64,000 bases of DNA from Aquabacterium humicola (GCF_030167915.1 NZ_JARGNB010000007.1:301958-365957), one strand, 5' to 3'; positions 25,716 to 34,529 are shown, counted from the first letter of the stretch. Made by a program: numbers and translations. Notes: generated by a model not told the origin, from the letters alone.

Positions 25716-26787
25716 CGCGCACATAGATCGTCTGCGCGAACAGTTCCTCCGGCCGCCCGAGCACCGGCGATTCGACGCGCTGGCGGTCCACGCCATAACG
25801 CCAGACCAGGTTGCCGCCGGCGCGCGACCGCGTCCAGACGGTGTCGAACATGATCTCGATGAACGACGGGTTGACGAGGTGGCCGCAGCCCTTGGCGGCG
25901 ATCGTGTCCAGCTCCTCCACCGACGCCAGGCGCCATGCGCTGCGCCGCCGCGGCGCGCTGCGCGGCACCTCCATCGCGCTGGCCCAGGTCTGCGACGGCA
26001 GCACCATCGCCTTGTCGCAAGTGCCGCCCGGGCCCACCCACAGCGCCGGGCAACGGAACCAGACCAGCGAGGTCTTCGCATCGACGATCTCGAGCTCGCT
26101 GACCGTGAAGCGGTCGCGCTCGAGCAGCGGGTCGTCGCAGCCGGACGATGAGGCCGCGGACGCGGCATCGCGTTGCGCGGATTGCGTCGCGGCGGGGGGC
26201 CGGCCGGTGCCGATGCCCAGCGGCGCGGCCGGACGCCGCGGGTACAGCGAGACCAGCGTGATGCGGCCCGCCGTGTCCGTCTCGAACAGGGCGCCGTGCC
26301 CCGAGGGCAGCTCGTACAGGTGCTGGCGCCGGATGCGTTCCTCGGCGGCCCGCCGGGCCGCGTCGGACAGGCCGGCCGGCACGCCGGGCCGGCCGGGTTC
26401 GCCGAGCAGGGCCTTGAGCCGGGCCGCATCGTCCCCGAGCCGCAGGCCGCCGACCGCGCCGGCGAAGGGCGGCTGCAGCACGATCATCCTGGCCAGGCCG
26501 TCGCGGTTGAAGAGCACCGTGACGCCCGTGCCCGGCACGCGCAGCACCTGCTCGCCGCGGTCCTCGCCCGAGTTGCTCAGGTAGGGCTGCGGCGGCACGG
26601 TGGTGCCCAGGCCCGCCTGCACGCGGGCCACCGGGTCGCCCAGCGTGATCGGCAAGCCGGCGATCGGGCCCGCCGCCGGTGCCGCCGGCGCGGGCGACGG
26701 GTCTGCCGCGGCGGACGGGCCCGCCGCGAGCGCACACCCCGCCAGCACCAGCGTCAGAAAAACCGCCGCGCGCCTCGTCCGTGCCAT
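25705..26787 (-). CDS. lipoprotein with Lcl/DUF1566-like C-terminal domain
   Basis: A 360-residue protein. The front ends in a lipobox (LVLAGC, Cys about 16), so it is lipid-anchored after export. A Pro/Ala linker follows, then an uncharacterised middle domain (ITLGDPVARVQAGLG, VTVLFNRDGLARMIVL). The last 120 residues look like an Lcl domain: LVWFRCPALWVG, LPSQTWASAM, SAWRLASVEELDTIAAKG, MFDTVWTRS, the pattern W...WRLPt.eEL...yWts. The ATG at 26787 starts the hydrophobic signal. Its end overlaps the start of the TPR-CHAT gene, so the two are co-translated; a natural guess is that it is a partner or substrate of the protease. Confidence 0.75.
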   Translation of the reverse strand: MARTRRAAVFLTLVLAGCALAAGPSAAADPSPAPAAPAAGPIAGLPITLGDPVARVQAGLGTTVPPQPYLSNSGEDRGEQVLRVPGTGVTVLFNRDGLARMIVLQPPFAGAVGGLRLGDDAARLKALLGEPGRPGVPAGLSDAARRAAEERIRRQHLYELPSGHGALFETDTAGRITLVSLYPRRPAAPLGIGTGRPPAATQSAQRDAASAASSSGCDDPLLERDRFTVSELEIVDAKTSLVWFRCPALWVGPGGTCDKAMVLPSQTWASAMEVPRSAPRRRSAWRLASVEELDTIAAKGCGHLVNPSFIEIMFDTVWTRSRAGGNLVWRYGVDRQRVESPVLGRPEELFAQTIYVRDAP

Positions 26788-27072
26788 CGTCGCCTCCGCT
26801 GCGTTACGGATGCCAGTAAGCGATTGTGCGCCGGGCGCCCGCAGGGCCGGGGGGCGTTCCAGGCGCTTCCCGCACGGCGCCTCGTCGCGTTCCACGGGTC
26901 GAACCCAAGGGATAACCCTGTGATGCCGACGCCACGCTGTGCACCGTCCAGCCGGTCGCGACAGTGCCTCGCGCTTTCCAGCGTGCAGGGGGCGCCGCTA
27001 TGCTGCGCCCATCCCCGACTGCGATCGGCTGGCGCGCCATTTGCTGCTGCGCCGCCTCAGGAGCACTTGCCC

Positions 27073-28023
27073 ATGGCCGCCCGTTCCATCGCCTCCCTGA
27101 CGCTCAGCTTCGGCCTGGTGTCGATCCCGGTGAAGCTGTATTCGGCGACCGAATCGTCGTCGACGGTGCGCTTCAACCTGCTGTCGAAGGACGGCTCGCG
27201 GTTGAAGCAGCAGTACGTGTCCGACAAGACCGGGCAGGTGATCGAGCGGGCCGAGATGGTCAAGGGCTACGAGTTCGAGAAGGACCGCTTCGTGCTGTTC
27301 TCGCCGGACGAGCTGAAGGCGCTGGAGGAGGCGTCGACGCACGTCATCGAGATCGTCGCTTTCGTGCCCGAGAAGTCGGTCGACCCGCTGTACTACGACA
27401 AGGCCTATTTCCTGGCGCCCGACAAGCGCGGCGGCAAGCCCTATGCGCTGCTGATGGCCGCGATGCGCAAGAGCGGCCGCTGCGCGCTGGCGCGCTGGAG
27501 CTGGAAGGCCAAGCAGTACGTCGTGCAGGTGCGCGCGCAGGAGGACGGCCTGGTGCTGCAGCAGCTGCTGTACGCCGAGGAAGTGCGTTCGATGAAGGAC
27601 CTGGGCATCGAGCCGGTGCCGGTGACCGATGCCGAGCTGAACCTCGCGCTGCAGCTGATCGAGCAGATCTCGCAGGACAGCTACGACCCGACGGCGTTCC
27701 AGGACGAGGAGAAGAAGCGCGTGCTGGCGGCCATCGACGAGAAGATCGCCGGCAAGCACATCGTCGCCTCCGAACGCGCCGAGGCGCATGAAGGCGCGCA
27801 GGTCATCGACCTGATGGAAGCGCTGCGCGCCAGCCTGGGCGGTGGCGCGAAGGCCGGCAAGGCGGCGGCCAAGGCCACGAAGCCCGCCGCGGCGCCGGCA
27901 ACGGTCGACGCCATTCCCGCCGGCGCGCTGAAGGAGCGCAAGGCCGCGAAGCGCGCACCGGCGGTGGTGGAAGAAGCGGCGGCTGCCGCACCCGCGCCCG
28001 CGCGCGCCCGTGCCCGCAAGTGA
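27073..28023 (+). CDS. ku: non-homologous end-joining protein Ku
   Basis: A 316-residue bacterial Ku: MAARSIASLTLSFGLVSIPV at the front, then the Ku core (LKQQYVSDKTGQVIERAEMVKGYEF, LYYDKAYFLAPDKRGGKPYALL, DLGIEPVPVTDAEL, EQISQDSYDPTAFQDEEKKRVLAAIDEKIAGK). The C-terminal 60 residues are Lys/Ala/Pro-rich, as in many Ku proteins that use a basic tail for DNA threading. Ku binds broken DNA ends and recruits LigD; the ligD gene of this window is 14.5 kb upstream in the same direction. The stop overlaps the next start (GTGA), so an operon continues. Confidence 0.96.
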   Translation: MAARSIASLTLSFGLVSIPVKLYSATESSSTVRFNLLSKDGSRLKQQYVSDKTGQVIERAEMVKGYEFEKDRFVLFSPDELKALEEASTHVIEIVAFVPEKSVDPLYYDKAYFLAPDKRGGKPYALLMAAMRKSGRCALARWSWKAKQYVVQVRAQEDGLVLQQLLYAEEVRSMKDLGIEPVPVTDAELNLALQLIEQISQDSYDPTAFQDEEKKRVLAAIDEKIAGKHIVASERAEAHEGAQVIDLMEALRASLGGGAKAGKAAAKATKPAAAPATVDAIPAGALKERKAAKRAPAVVEEAAAAAPAPARARARK

Positions 28024-28925
28024 CCAAGCCGCCCGCGCGCGGTGACACACCCGACGCGCCTTACACGCTCAAGCGCCTCGAGGAGATGCTGGGTCTCGGC
28101 CGCGGCGTCATCACCGGGCTGATCGAGGCCGGTTTCGTCGCACCCTCGCGCGGCGCGCGCAACGAATACCGCTTCACCTTCCAGGACGTCGTGCTGCTGC
28201 GCACCGCCTACCAGCTGCGCGCGGCGCGCATCCCGGCGCGGCGGGTGCTGAGCTCGCTGAAGCAGCTGAAGGCGCGGCTGCCGCAGGAAGTGCCGCTGTC
28301 GGGGCTGCGCATCACCGCGGTCGGCAGCGACGTCGCGGTGCGCGAGGGGTCGACCGCGTGGAATGCCGAAAACGGCCAGCTGCTGATCGACTTCGAGGTG
28401 GCCGCGGCGGGGTCGGGCACGGTGGCCTTCCTGGAGCATGCGCTGCCCGCGGCGCCGGCCGCCGCGGCAACCGCCGAGGCCGCTGCGCTGCCTGCCGAGG
28501 CTGCTGCAGCGCCAGCTGACGATGCCGACGCCTGCTTCCGGCGCGGCGACCGGCTGGAACGCACCGATCCCGCCGGCGCGGAAGCCGCCTACCGGCAGGC
28601 GCTGGCGCTGGACGCGGGCCATGTCAACGCGGCGCTGAACCTCGGCGTGCTGCTCGGCGCCCACGGCCGTGCGGCCGACGCGCTGGCGGTCTACGACGCC
28701 GCGCTGGCGGCCATGCCCGACGAGCCGCTGCTGCACTTCAACCGCGCGATCGCGCTGGAGGACGACGGCCGGCCCTTCGACGCACTGGCCGCGTACAACG
28801 CCTGCCTCGCGCTGGCGCCCGAGCTCGCCGACGCGCACTTCAACGCCGCCCGCCTGCACGAGGAGCTCGGCCAGATGCAGGGCGCGCTGCGGCACTACAG
28901 CGCCTACCGGCGGCTGCAGCCGTGA
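28020..28925 (+). CDS. MerR-type HTH fused to tetratricopeptide repeats
   Basis: A 301-residue protein with a GTG start inside the Ku stop. Residues 12-85 form a MerR-like winged helix (YTLKRLEEMLGL, ITGLIEAGFVAPSRG, YRFTFQDVVLLRTAYQLR). The middle about 90-140 is unassigned; an Ala/Glu/Pro linker leads to about three TPR units (160-300): AYRQALALDAGHVNAALNLGVLL, VYDAALAAMPDEPLLHFNRAIAL, AYNACLALAPELADAHFNAARLHEELG. A DNA-binding head on a protein-binding tail suggests an effector or regulator recruited to DNA. Coupling to Ku hints at a link with double-strand break repair, which is inference. Confidence 0.8.
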   Translation: MTKPPARGDTPDAPYTLKRLEEMLGLGRGVITGLIEAGFVAPSRGARNEYRFTFQDVVLLRTAYQLRAARIPARRVLSSLKQLKARLPQEVPLSGLRITAVGSDVAVREGSTAWNAENGQLLIDFEVAAAGSGTVAFLEHALPAAPAAAATAEAAALPAEAAAAPADDADACFRRGDRLERTDPAGAEAAYRQALALDAGHVNAALNLGVLLGAHGRAADALAVYDAALAAMPDEPLLHFNRAIALEDDGRPFDALAAYNACLALAPELADAHFNAARLHEELGQMQGALRHYSAYRRLQP

Positions 28926-28944
28926 GCGCCCCGGCGAGCGGCCG

Positions 28945-29619
28945 ATGAGCACCGTCGAAGCGCTGCGATTCGAGGTGCCCGGTGCGGGCGAGGTGTCCGC
29001 GCTGCTGCAGGCACCGGCCGCGCCGATCGCGGGTTATGTGCTCGGCCATGGGGCCGGCGCCGGCATGCAGCATGCGTTCATGGCCGCGCTCGCCGCCGCG
29101 CTGGCCGAGCGCCGCATCGCGACCTTGCGCTACCAGTTCCCGTACATGGAACGCGGCAGCAAGCGGGTCGACCCGCCGCCGGTCGCGCAGGCCGCGGTGC
29201 GCGCCGCGGTCGCCGAGGCCGCGCGGCGCTGGCCCGGCCTGCCGCTGCTGGCCGGCGGCAAGTCCTTCGGCGGCCGCATGAGCTCGCAGGCGCAGGCGGC
29301 CGCGCCGCTGGCCGGCGTGCGCGGCCTCGTCTTCGTCGGCTTCCCGCTGCACCCGGCCGGCGCGCCCGCGAAGCAGCGCGCCGACCACCTCGCGAACGTG
29401 CAGCTGCCGATGCTCTTCCTGCAGGGCACGCGCGACGAGCTGGCCGATGCGGCGCTGCTGGCCGAGGTCGTGCGGTCGCTGGGCGAGCGCGCGAGCCTGC
29501 AGTGGTTCGACGACGCCGACCACGCGTTCCACGTGCGCGCGAAGTCCGGCCGCACCGATGCGCAGGTGCTGCAGGCGCTGGCCGACGTGATCGCCGGCTG
29601 GGCGGCGGCGCTGGCCTGA
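28945..29619 (+). CDS. alpha/beta-hydrolase (KAT8-complex-like/dienelactone hydrolase-like)
   Basis: A 224-residue protein with VLGHGAGAGMQHAFM (oxyanion part), nucleophile Ser in GGKSFGGRMSS, LVFVGFPLHPAG, and catalytic Asp/His in LFLQGTRDELAD and DDADHAFHV. This matches the small YqiA/KANL3-Tex30 type of alpha/beta hydrolases found alone in proteobacteria. The substrate is unknown. It follows the MerR-TPR gene by 19 bp in the same direction and probably belongs to the Ku operon. Confidence 0.85.
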   Translation: MSTVEALRFEVPGAGEVSALLQAPAAPIAGYVLGHGAGAGMQHAFMAALAAALAERRIATLRYQFPYMERGSKRVDPPPVAQAAVRAAVAEAARRWPGLPLLAGGKSFGGRMSSQAQAAAPLAGVRGLVFVGFPLHPAGAPAKQRADHLANVQLPMLFLQGTRDELADAALLAEVVRSLGERASLQWFDDADHAFHVRAKSGRTDAQVLQALADVIAGWAAALA

Positions 29620-29646
29620 CGGCGCCGCCGGCCTGACCGCGCCGCG

Positions 29647-31215
29647 CTACGCCGGCTCGGCCGCCAGCCGGAAGGCGCTGACCGCCTGCACCAGTTCGCG
29701 GGCCTGCTGGCTCAGGCTCTCCGCCGCGGCGGCGCTTTCTTCCACCAGGGCCGCGTTCTGCTGCGTCACCTCGTCGAGCTGACCCACGGCCATGCCGACC
29801 TGCCCGATGCCGGTGCTCTGCTCCTGTGTCGCGGCGCTGATGACCTCGATCAGCGCGGTCACCTGCTGCACCTGCGCGACGATGTCGCGCATCGTCGTGC
29901 CGGCGTCGGCGACGAGGCGGCTGCCCAGCTCCACCTTGCCCACGCTCTCGCCGATCAGGTCCTTGATCTCCTTCGCCGCTTCCGCGCTGCGCTGCGCGAG
30001 GCCGCGCACTTCGGACGCCACCACCGCGAAGCCCTTGCCATGCTCGCCGGCGCGCGCGGCCTCCACTGCGGCATTCAGCGCCAGGATGTTGGTCTGGAAG
30101 GCGATGCCGTCGATGACCCCGATGATGTCCGCGATGCGGCGGCTCGACGCGGCGATCTGCTCCATCGTGCCGACCACCTGGCCCACCACGTCGCCGCCCC
30201 GCGCCGCCACGCTGCTGGCCGAGGCCGCCAGCTGCGTCGCCTGGCGTGCCGTCTCGGCGTTCTGCGTCACGGTGCTGGTCAGCTGTTCCATCGAGGCCGC
30301 GGTCTGCTGCAGGTTGCTGGCCTGCTCTTCGGTGCGCTGGCTCAGGTCGGCATTGCCCGTTGCGATCTGCCCGGAGGCGGTGGCGATGCTGTCGCTGCTG
30401 GCGCGCACCTGGCCGACGACGCGGCGCAGGCTGTCGGTCATGTCCTGCAGTGCCGCCAGCAGCTGGCCCGTCTCGTCGCGACGGTCCACCCGGATCTGCA
30501 GGCTCAGGTCGCCGGCGGCCACGGTGCGCGCGACGAGCACGGCCTGTTCGACCGGCTTGGTGATCGAGCGGGTGATGAGCCACGCGGCCGCCACGCCCAC
30601 GCCCACGGCCGCCACCACCAGCACCACCATCAGCAGGCGCGCCTCCCGATAACTTTCGGCGGCCGCGGCGGCCGCCCGATCGTTCAGCTCGTACTCCAGC
30701 GCCACGAGCTCCCCGGTGGCCAGCATCCACGCCCGTTGCGCCGGATGCGCCTCCTCCAGCAGCAGGCGGGTGGCGGCGGCCACGTCGTCGGCCGCCGCCA
30801 GGTCCACCACGCGGTCCATCAGCGGCCGCGCCTGCACCTTCAGCTGCTGGATGCGCGCGAACAGTTCCTTCGCCCGCGGGTCCTTCTCGGGGCGCGCGAT
30901 GAACTGCGCCAGCCGGGCCTCCGCCGCGTCGTACTCTGTGCGCGCTGCCTGCAGGCTGTCCCGCTCGGCGCCGCGGTTCTGCGCGTTCGCCGGCAGCACC
31001 ATGTTGCGGGCACCGAGGGCGATCTGGCTCAGGGCCATGCGCATCGCGTCGGCCAGCTTGACCTCGGCGTTGTCCTGGGCGATCTCCTCGATGCGATGCT
31101 GTTGCTGCGCCATGCGGCCCATGGCCAGCAGGGCCACGGTCAGCAGCAGCGCCAGCAGGATCCCGAAACCGAGGCTCAGACGGACGCCGATCCTCCAGTC
31201 CATCAGGCTCTTCAT
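29647..31215 (-). CDS. methyl-accepting chemotaxis protein
   Basis: A 522-residue transducer. TM1 about 12-32, a periplasmic four-helix bundle (about 33-190, of the Tar/4HB type), TM2 about 190-210, HAMP (210-262; [13 protein letters not shown]), then the signalling domain with the hairpin tip [26 protein letters not shown] and [17 protein letters not shown]. No C-terminal CheR/CheB-tethering pentapeptide is seen; it ends LAAEPA. AAAGGATGA before the ATG supports the start. Its ligand cannot be told. It is divergent from the B12-binding MerR regulator gene, whose operator region it shares. Confidence 0.95.
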   Translation of the reverse strand: MKSLMDWRIGVRLSLGFGILLALLLTVALLAMGRMAQQQHRIEEIAQDNAEVKLADAMRMALSQIALGARNMVLPANAQNRGAERDSLQAARTEYDAAEARLAQFIARPEKDPRAKELFARIQQLKVQARPLMDRVVDLAAADDVAAATRLLLEEAHPAQRAWMLATGELVALEYELNDRAAAAAAESYREARLLMVVLVVAAVGVGVAAAWLITRSITKPVEQAVLVARTVAAGDLSLQIRVDRRDETGQLLAALQDMTDSLRRVVGQVRASSDSIATASGQIATGNADLSQRTEEQASNLQQTAASMEQLTSTVTQNAETARQATQLAASASSVAARGGDVVGQVVGTMEQIAASSRRIADIIGVIDGIAFQTNILALNAAVEAARAGEHGKGFAVVASEVRGLAQRSAEAAKEIKDLIGESVGKVELGSRLVADAGTTMRDIVAQVQQVTALIEVISAATQEQSTGIGQVGMAVGQLDEVTQQNAALVEESAAAAESLSQQARELVQAVSAFRLAAEPA

Positions 31216-31301
31216 GTGTTCATCCTTTCGCGTGCGGTTGCTCGGACGGGCTCGCGGGGCGCTTCGGGTGCGCCAGCGAGTCCAGCGTGCTTTGTCGTCA
31301 T

Positions 31302-31314
31302 TTGTCCTGGACAA
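31302..31314. promoter_or_regulatory. perfect palindrome between chemoreceptor and MerR/B12 genes
   Basis: TTGTCC-T-GGACAA is a perfect 13-bp dyad in the 162-bp divergent gap. It sits in an unusually AT-rich stretch (TTGAGTGTAAGTTTCAATGTAAC follows) that must hold both promoters. A MerR-type dyad site at its own promoter is the natural reading. Confidence 0.5.
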
Positions 31315-31377
31315 GTTGAGTGTAAGTTTCAATGTAACTGTCGATTTCAGCAAATACATGCAAAAATTGACCTAGAC

Positions 31378-32349
31378 ATGCCGATGCCTTCCCGCCGAAA
31401 CACCGCTGCGGGCGCGATGACCATCGCCGCCGTGGAGCGCGATACCGGCCTGCCCAAGGACACGCTGCGCGTGTGGGAGCGGCGCTACGGCTTTCCCGCG
31501 CCGCAGCGCGACGCCGGGGGCGACCGGATCTACCCGCCCGACCAGGTGATGCGCCTGCGTGTGCTCAAGCGCCTGCTCGACGCCGGCCACCGGCCGGGCG
31601 CGCTGATGCGCTGCAGCGCCGACGAGCTCGCTGCGCTGCTCGAACGGCCGCAACAGCGCCGCGCGGCGGGCGGCCCGGCGGGTGCGTCACCCGACGATCC
31701 GCGGCTGCAGGCGCTGGCAGCGCTGGTGGTCGCGCAGGATGTCGAGGCGCTGCGCGCGGCGCTGTCGCAGGCCCTGGTGGCGCACGGCCTGCGCGGCCTG
31801 GTGCTGAACCTGGTGGCGCCGCTGACCACGGTGGTCGGCGAGGCCTGGGCGCGCGGGGACTTGAGCGTCGCCGGCGAGCACCTTTACTGCGAGGTCGTGC
31901 AGGTGGTCCTGCGGACGGCGCTCGCATCGCTGCCGCCGGGCCGGACGCCGCGCGTGCTGCTGTGCACGCTGCCGGGCGAGCTGCACGGCCTGGGCCTGCT
32001 GATGGCGCAGTCGATCATGGCGGTGGAGGCCTGCAGCACCGTCTCGCTGGGCACGCAGGTGCCGGTGCCGGAGATCGCGCAGGCCGCGCGCCACCATCGG
32101 GCCGACATCGTCGCGCTGTCGATGTCCGCGGCGGCCCATGGTGAAAGTGTTCTGCACGCGCTGCGCGACCTGCGCGAACTGCTGCCCGCGCAGACCGCGC
32201 TGTGGGCGGGCGGCGCGTGTGCCGCGCTGCACCGGCGCACGCCGCCGGGCGTGCGCGCCTTCTCGTCGCTGGAACAGATCGCGCCCGCGCTGCAGGCCTG
32301 GCACGGCGCCGTCGACGCAGCCGGGGCGGACCGGCCGCCGACGGCCTGA
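31378..32349 (+). CDS. MerR-family regulator with B12-binding domain (CarH/LitR-like)
   Basis: A 323-residue regulator. MerR winged helix about 14-80 (TIAAVERDTGLPKDTLRVWERRYGF, DRIYPPDQVMRLRVLKRLLDAG). Then a helical bundle with the W-x9-EH motif (WARGDLSVAGEH) and a Rossmann domain with ExHxxG (GELHGLG), where the His would bind cobalt. Both motifs are hallmarks of CarH/LitR, light sensors that use adenosylcobalamin and release DNA when lit. Its own gene sits divergent from a chemoreceptor with a palindrome between. Start ambiguous among ATGs at 31378, 31384 and 31417. Light control is inferred from the family. Confidence 0.85.
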   Translation: MPMPSRRNTAAGAMTIAAVERDTGLPKDTLRVWERRYGFPAPQRDAGGDRIYPPDQVMRLRVLKRLLDAGHRPGALMRCSADELAALLERPQQRRAAGGPAGASPDDPRLQALAALVVAQDVEALRAALSQALVAHGLRGLVLNLVAPLTTVVGEAWARGDLSVAGEHLYCEVVQVVLRTALASLPPGRTPRVLLCTLPGELHGLGLLMAQSIMAVEACSTVSLGTQVPVPEIAQAARHHRADIVALSMSAAAHGESVLHALRDLRELLPAQTALWAGGACAALHRRTPPGVRAFSSLEQIAPALQAWHGAVDAAGADRPPTA

Positions 32350-32371
32350 CGCGGCGCGCGAAGCGCCGCGT
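32349..32371. terminator. perfect 9-bp hairpin between convergent genes
   Basis: ACGCGGCGC pairs with GCGCCGCGT over a 5-nt loop, starting at the stop of the MerR/B12 gene and ending 10 bp before the stop of the DUF2277 gene. No T run on either side, so intrinsic termination would be weak. Confidence 0.5.
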
Positions 32372-32380
32372 GCCGGCCGC

Positions 32381-32653
32381 TCACCCCGACGCGAAGCGCT
32401 GGGCCGAGCGGGCGCGGGCCTTTTCGGCCTCGACCTCGCGGTTGCGCGGCTCGGCCGTCGTCACCATCGAGCGGATCAGCGTGCGCGCGCTCGCCGCGAC
32501 CTCCTCCACGGCCCGTTCGAAGGCCGCTTCATTGGCCTTCGACGGCACGGTGAAGCCGCTGAGCTTGCGCACGAACTGCAGCGAGGCGTCGCGGATCTCG
32601 AGCTCGGTGGCGGGCGGCTCGAAGTTGAACAGGGTCCTGATGTTGCGGCACAT
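32381..32653 (-). CDS. DUF2277 family protein
   Basis: A 90-residue protein starting MCRNIRTLFNFEPPATE, which is the invariant opening of DUF2277. The rest (RKLSGFTVPSKANEAAFERAVEEVAA, then TTAEPRNREVEAEKARARSAQRF) follows the family to its usual length. Function unknown. Upstream extension of the frame is rejected because the family always starts at this Met. Confidence 0.9.
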   Translation of the reverse strand: MCRNIRTLFNFEPPATELEIRDASLQFVRKLSGFTVPSKANEAAFERAVEEVAASARTLIRSMVTTAEPRNREVEAEKARARSAQRFASG

Positions 32654-32799
32654 GCGGAAGGGGCTCGATGGCGGCGAATCAGCTGATCGTAGCCAGCCTG
32701 CGGCCGGCGGTGGCGCATTGCCCTGCCGGCACCGACGTTGCCCCGCCGGCTCGACCACGGGCACGTAGGATCGGCATCCGACCGGTTCCCTGATCCGCC

Positions 32800-33291
32800 A
32801 TGTCGACCCCTTCGACCCCCGCCGCGCTGCGCGCCCTCGACGTCGCACTGCATCCGCGGCAGACCGCCTACCCCGAACCCTTCGCGGCCATGGTCAAGGG
32901 CCGCGAGAAGCGACGCCTCGGCGAGGTCTTCGGCCTGAGCAACTTCGGCGTCAACCTCACGCGGCTCAAACCCGGCGCGGTGTCGTCGGTGCGGCACCAC
33001 CACAGCCGGCAGGACGAGTTCATCTACGTGCTCGAAGGCACGCCGACCCTGCGCACCGATGCCGGCGAGACGCGGCTCGAGCCCGGCATGTGCGCCGGCT
33101 TCAAGGCCGGCAGCGGCAACGCGCACCAGCTGCGCAACGACAGCGCCGCGGACGTCTGGTACCTCGAGGTCGGCGACCGCCAGAGCGGCGACCGGGCGGT
33201 CTATCCCGACGACGACCTCGCGGTCGAGGTGGCCAACGGCGTGCCCGTCTACCGGCGCAAGGACGGCACGCCGTTCGGGCCGGCGGCCTGA
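32800..33291 (+). CDS. cupin-domain protein
   Basis: A 163-residue single cupin. The two motifs are PGAVSSVRHHHSRQDEFIYVLEG (metal His-x-His and Glu) and GFKAGSGNAHQLRND (third His). Such proteins are isomerases, dioxygenases or sugar-binding proteins; the substrate cannot be read here. Its neighbours are unrelated, so it is probably a single-gene unit. Confidence 0.88.
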   Translation: MSTPSTPAALRALDVALHPRQTAYPEPFAAMVKGREKRRLGEVFGLSNFGVNLTRLKPGAVSSVRHHHSRQDEFIYVLEGTPTLRTDAGETRLEPGMCAGFKAGSGNAHQLRNDSAADVWYLEVGDRQSGDRAVYPDDDLAVEVANGVPVYRRKDGTPFGPAA

Positions 33292-33376
33292 TGCGGGACC
33301 GGACCCGGCGTGCCGGCGCGTGCCGGCCGGCGGCTATGCTTCACGCCGCCGCCGTTGCCAGCCTGCGAGATCCGCG

Positions 33377-33784
33377 ATGAAGTCCACGTCCCTGATGCTG
33401 ACCCTGGCCGCCACGGCCGTGCTGAGCGCGGCCGCGCACGCGCAAACCGCAGCCACCGCCGCCGAGGCGCCGGCCGGCGCGCTGTTCGCGGTCGAGATCA
33501 CCACCGGCCCGGCCTGGGACGCGGCGAAACCGCCGCAGGAACAGGCGCACTTTCGCGAGCACTCGATGAATCTGAAGCGCCTGCGCGACGAGGGCCACCT
33601 GGTGATGGGCGCGCGCTATGCGGACAAGGGCCTGGTGCTGCTGCGCGCGCCGAATGCCGACGCGGCGAACGCGATGATGCAGCAGGACCCGTCGATGCAG
33701 GCGAAGGTGTTCCGCTACGAGCTGCACGAGTTCCGCGTGTTCTATCCCGGCACCGTGCCGGCGGCGCCCCGGCGCACCCCGTGA
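33377..33784 (+). CDS. secreted YCII-like protein
   Basis: A 135-residue protein with a signal peptide (1-22, cut after AAHAQ) and a YCII-type ferredoxin fold: LFAVEITTGPAW, HSMNLKRLRDEGHLVMGARYADKGLVLL, FRYELHEFRVFYPG. YCII domains are usually cytosolic with a conserved His/Asp pair; an exported version is less common. Its stop overlaps the GTG of the next gene (GTGA), so the two are co-translated. Confidence 0.75.
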   Translation: MKSTSLMLTLAATAVLSAAAHAQTAATAAEAPAGALFAVEITTGPAWDAAKPPQEQAHFREHSMNLKRLRDEGHLVMGARYADKGLVLLRAPNADAANAMMQQDPSMQAKVFRYELHEFRVFYPGTVPAAPRRTP

Positions 33785-34449
33785 CGCGGCGCCGATCGAC
33801 GCCGACTGGCGGGGCGCCGGCGGCCCTCCCGGCCCTCCCGGCCATTGCGGCACTCGCGACCCTCGCGGCGCGGGCGCTCGTCGCCGCCGCGCTCGGCCTG
33901 GGCGCGTTCGCAGCAACAGCGCAGCCATCGCTCGTCATCCTGGTGCGCCATGCCGACAAGGGCAGCGAACCGGTGGGCGACCCCTCGCTGTCGCCGGCCG
34001 GCGAACGCCGCGCCGAGGCGCTGGCGCAGGCGCTCGGCTCGTCCGGCGTGACGGCGATCGTGACGTCGCAGTTCCGCCGCACGCAGGAGACCGCGAAGCC
34101 GCTCGCGCGCCGGCTCGGCATCGAGCCACAGGTGGTCGCCGCGCGGCGCGGCGAAGGCGCGGCGCACATCGCCGAGCTGGTGCAGGCGGTGCGTGCGCAG
34201 CGCGGCACCGTGCTGGTGGTCGGCCACGGTGACACGGTGCCGATGCTGATCGGTGCGCTCGGCGGCCCGCGCCTGCCGTGGTTGTGCGAGACGAGCTACG
34301 GCCAGGCCTTCGTGCTGAGCCTGGCGGTCGCGCCGGTCGCCGGTCCGGCGTCCCCGCCGGCCGCAGGCGCTGCGGCCGCAGCGCAGGTGCCGCTGTTGCG
34401 GCTGCGCTATGGTGATCCCGATCCACCATCTGCCGACGGCTGCCTCTGA
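33781..34449 (+). CDS. exported histidine-phosphatase-family protein
   Basis: A 222-residue protein. A hydrophobic stretch at about 20-47 (cut near FAATAQP) looks like a signal peptide. The phosphatase core has LVRHADKGSEP (catalytic His, RHG-type motif), SQFRRTQETAKPLARRLG and VVGHGDTVPMLI (second His). The family dephosphorylates sugars, lipids or phosphoproteins. GTG start inside the stop of the YCII-like gene; no ATG lies near. Substrate unknown; the periplasm is the inferred location. Confidence 0.82.
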   Translation: MTRRRSTPTGGAPAALPALPAIAALATLAARALVAAALGLGAFAATAQPSLVILVRHADKGSEPVGDPSLSPAGERRAEALAQALGSSGVTAIVTSQFRRTQETAKPLARRLGIEPQVVAARRGEGAAHIAELVQAVRAQRGTVLVVGHGDTVPMLIGALGGPRLPWLCETSYGQAFVLSLAVAPVAGPASPPAAGAAAAAQVPLLRLRYGDPDPPSADGCL

Positions 34450-34529
34450 CGCGCCTCCACCCATCCGCGGTGATAGGGGGTTGAAATTCCGGGCCTGTGC
34501 GTACGCGGCCCAGCCCCCACGTGGTGGCG

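Noticed and set aside
25716..26429. Extension of the CHAT gene upstream by 238 codons
   Set aside because: This part is an out-of-frame shadow of the lipoprotein gene, which has a lipobox and an Lcl-like domain in its own frame.
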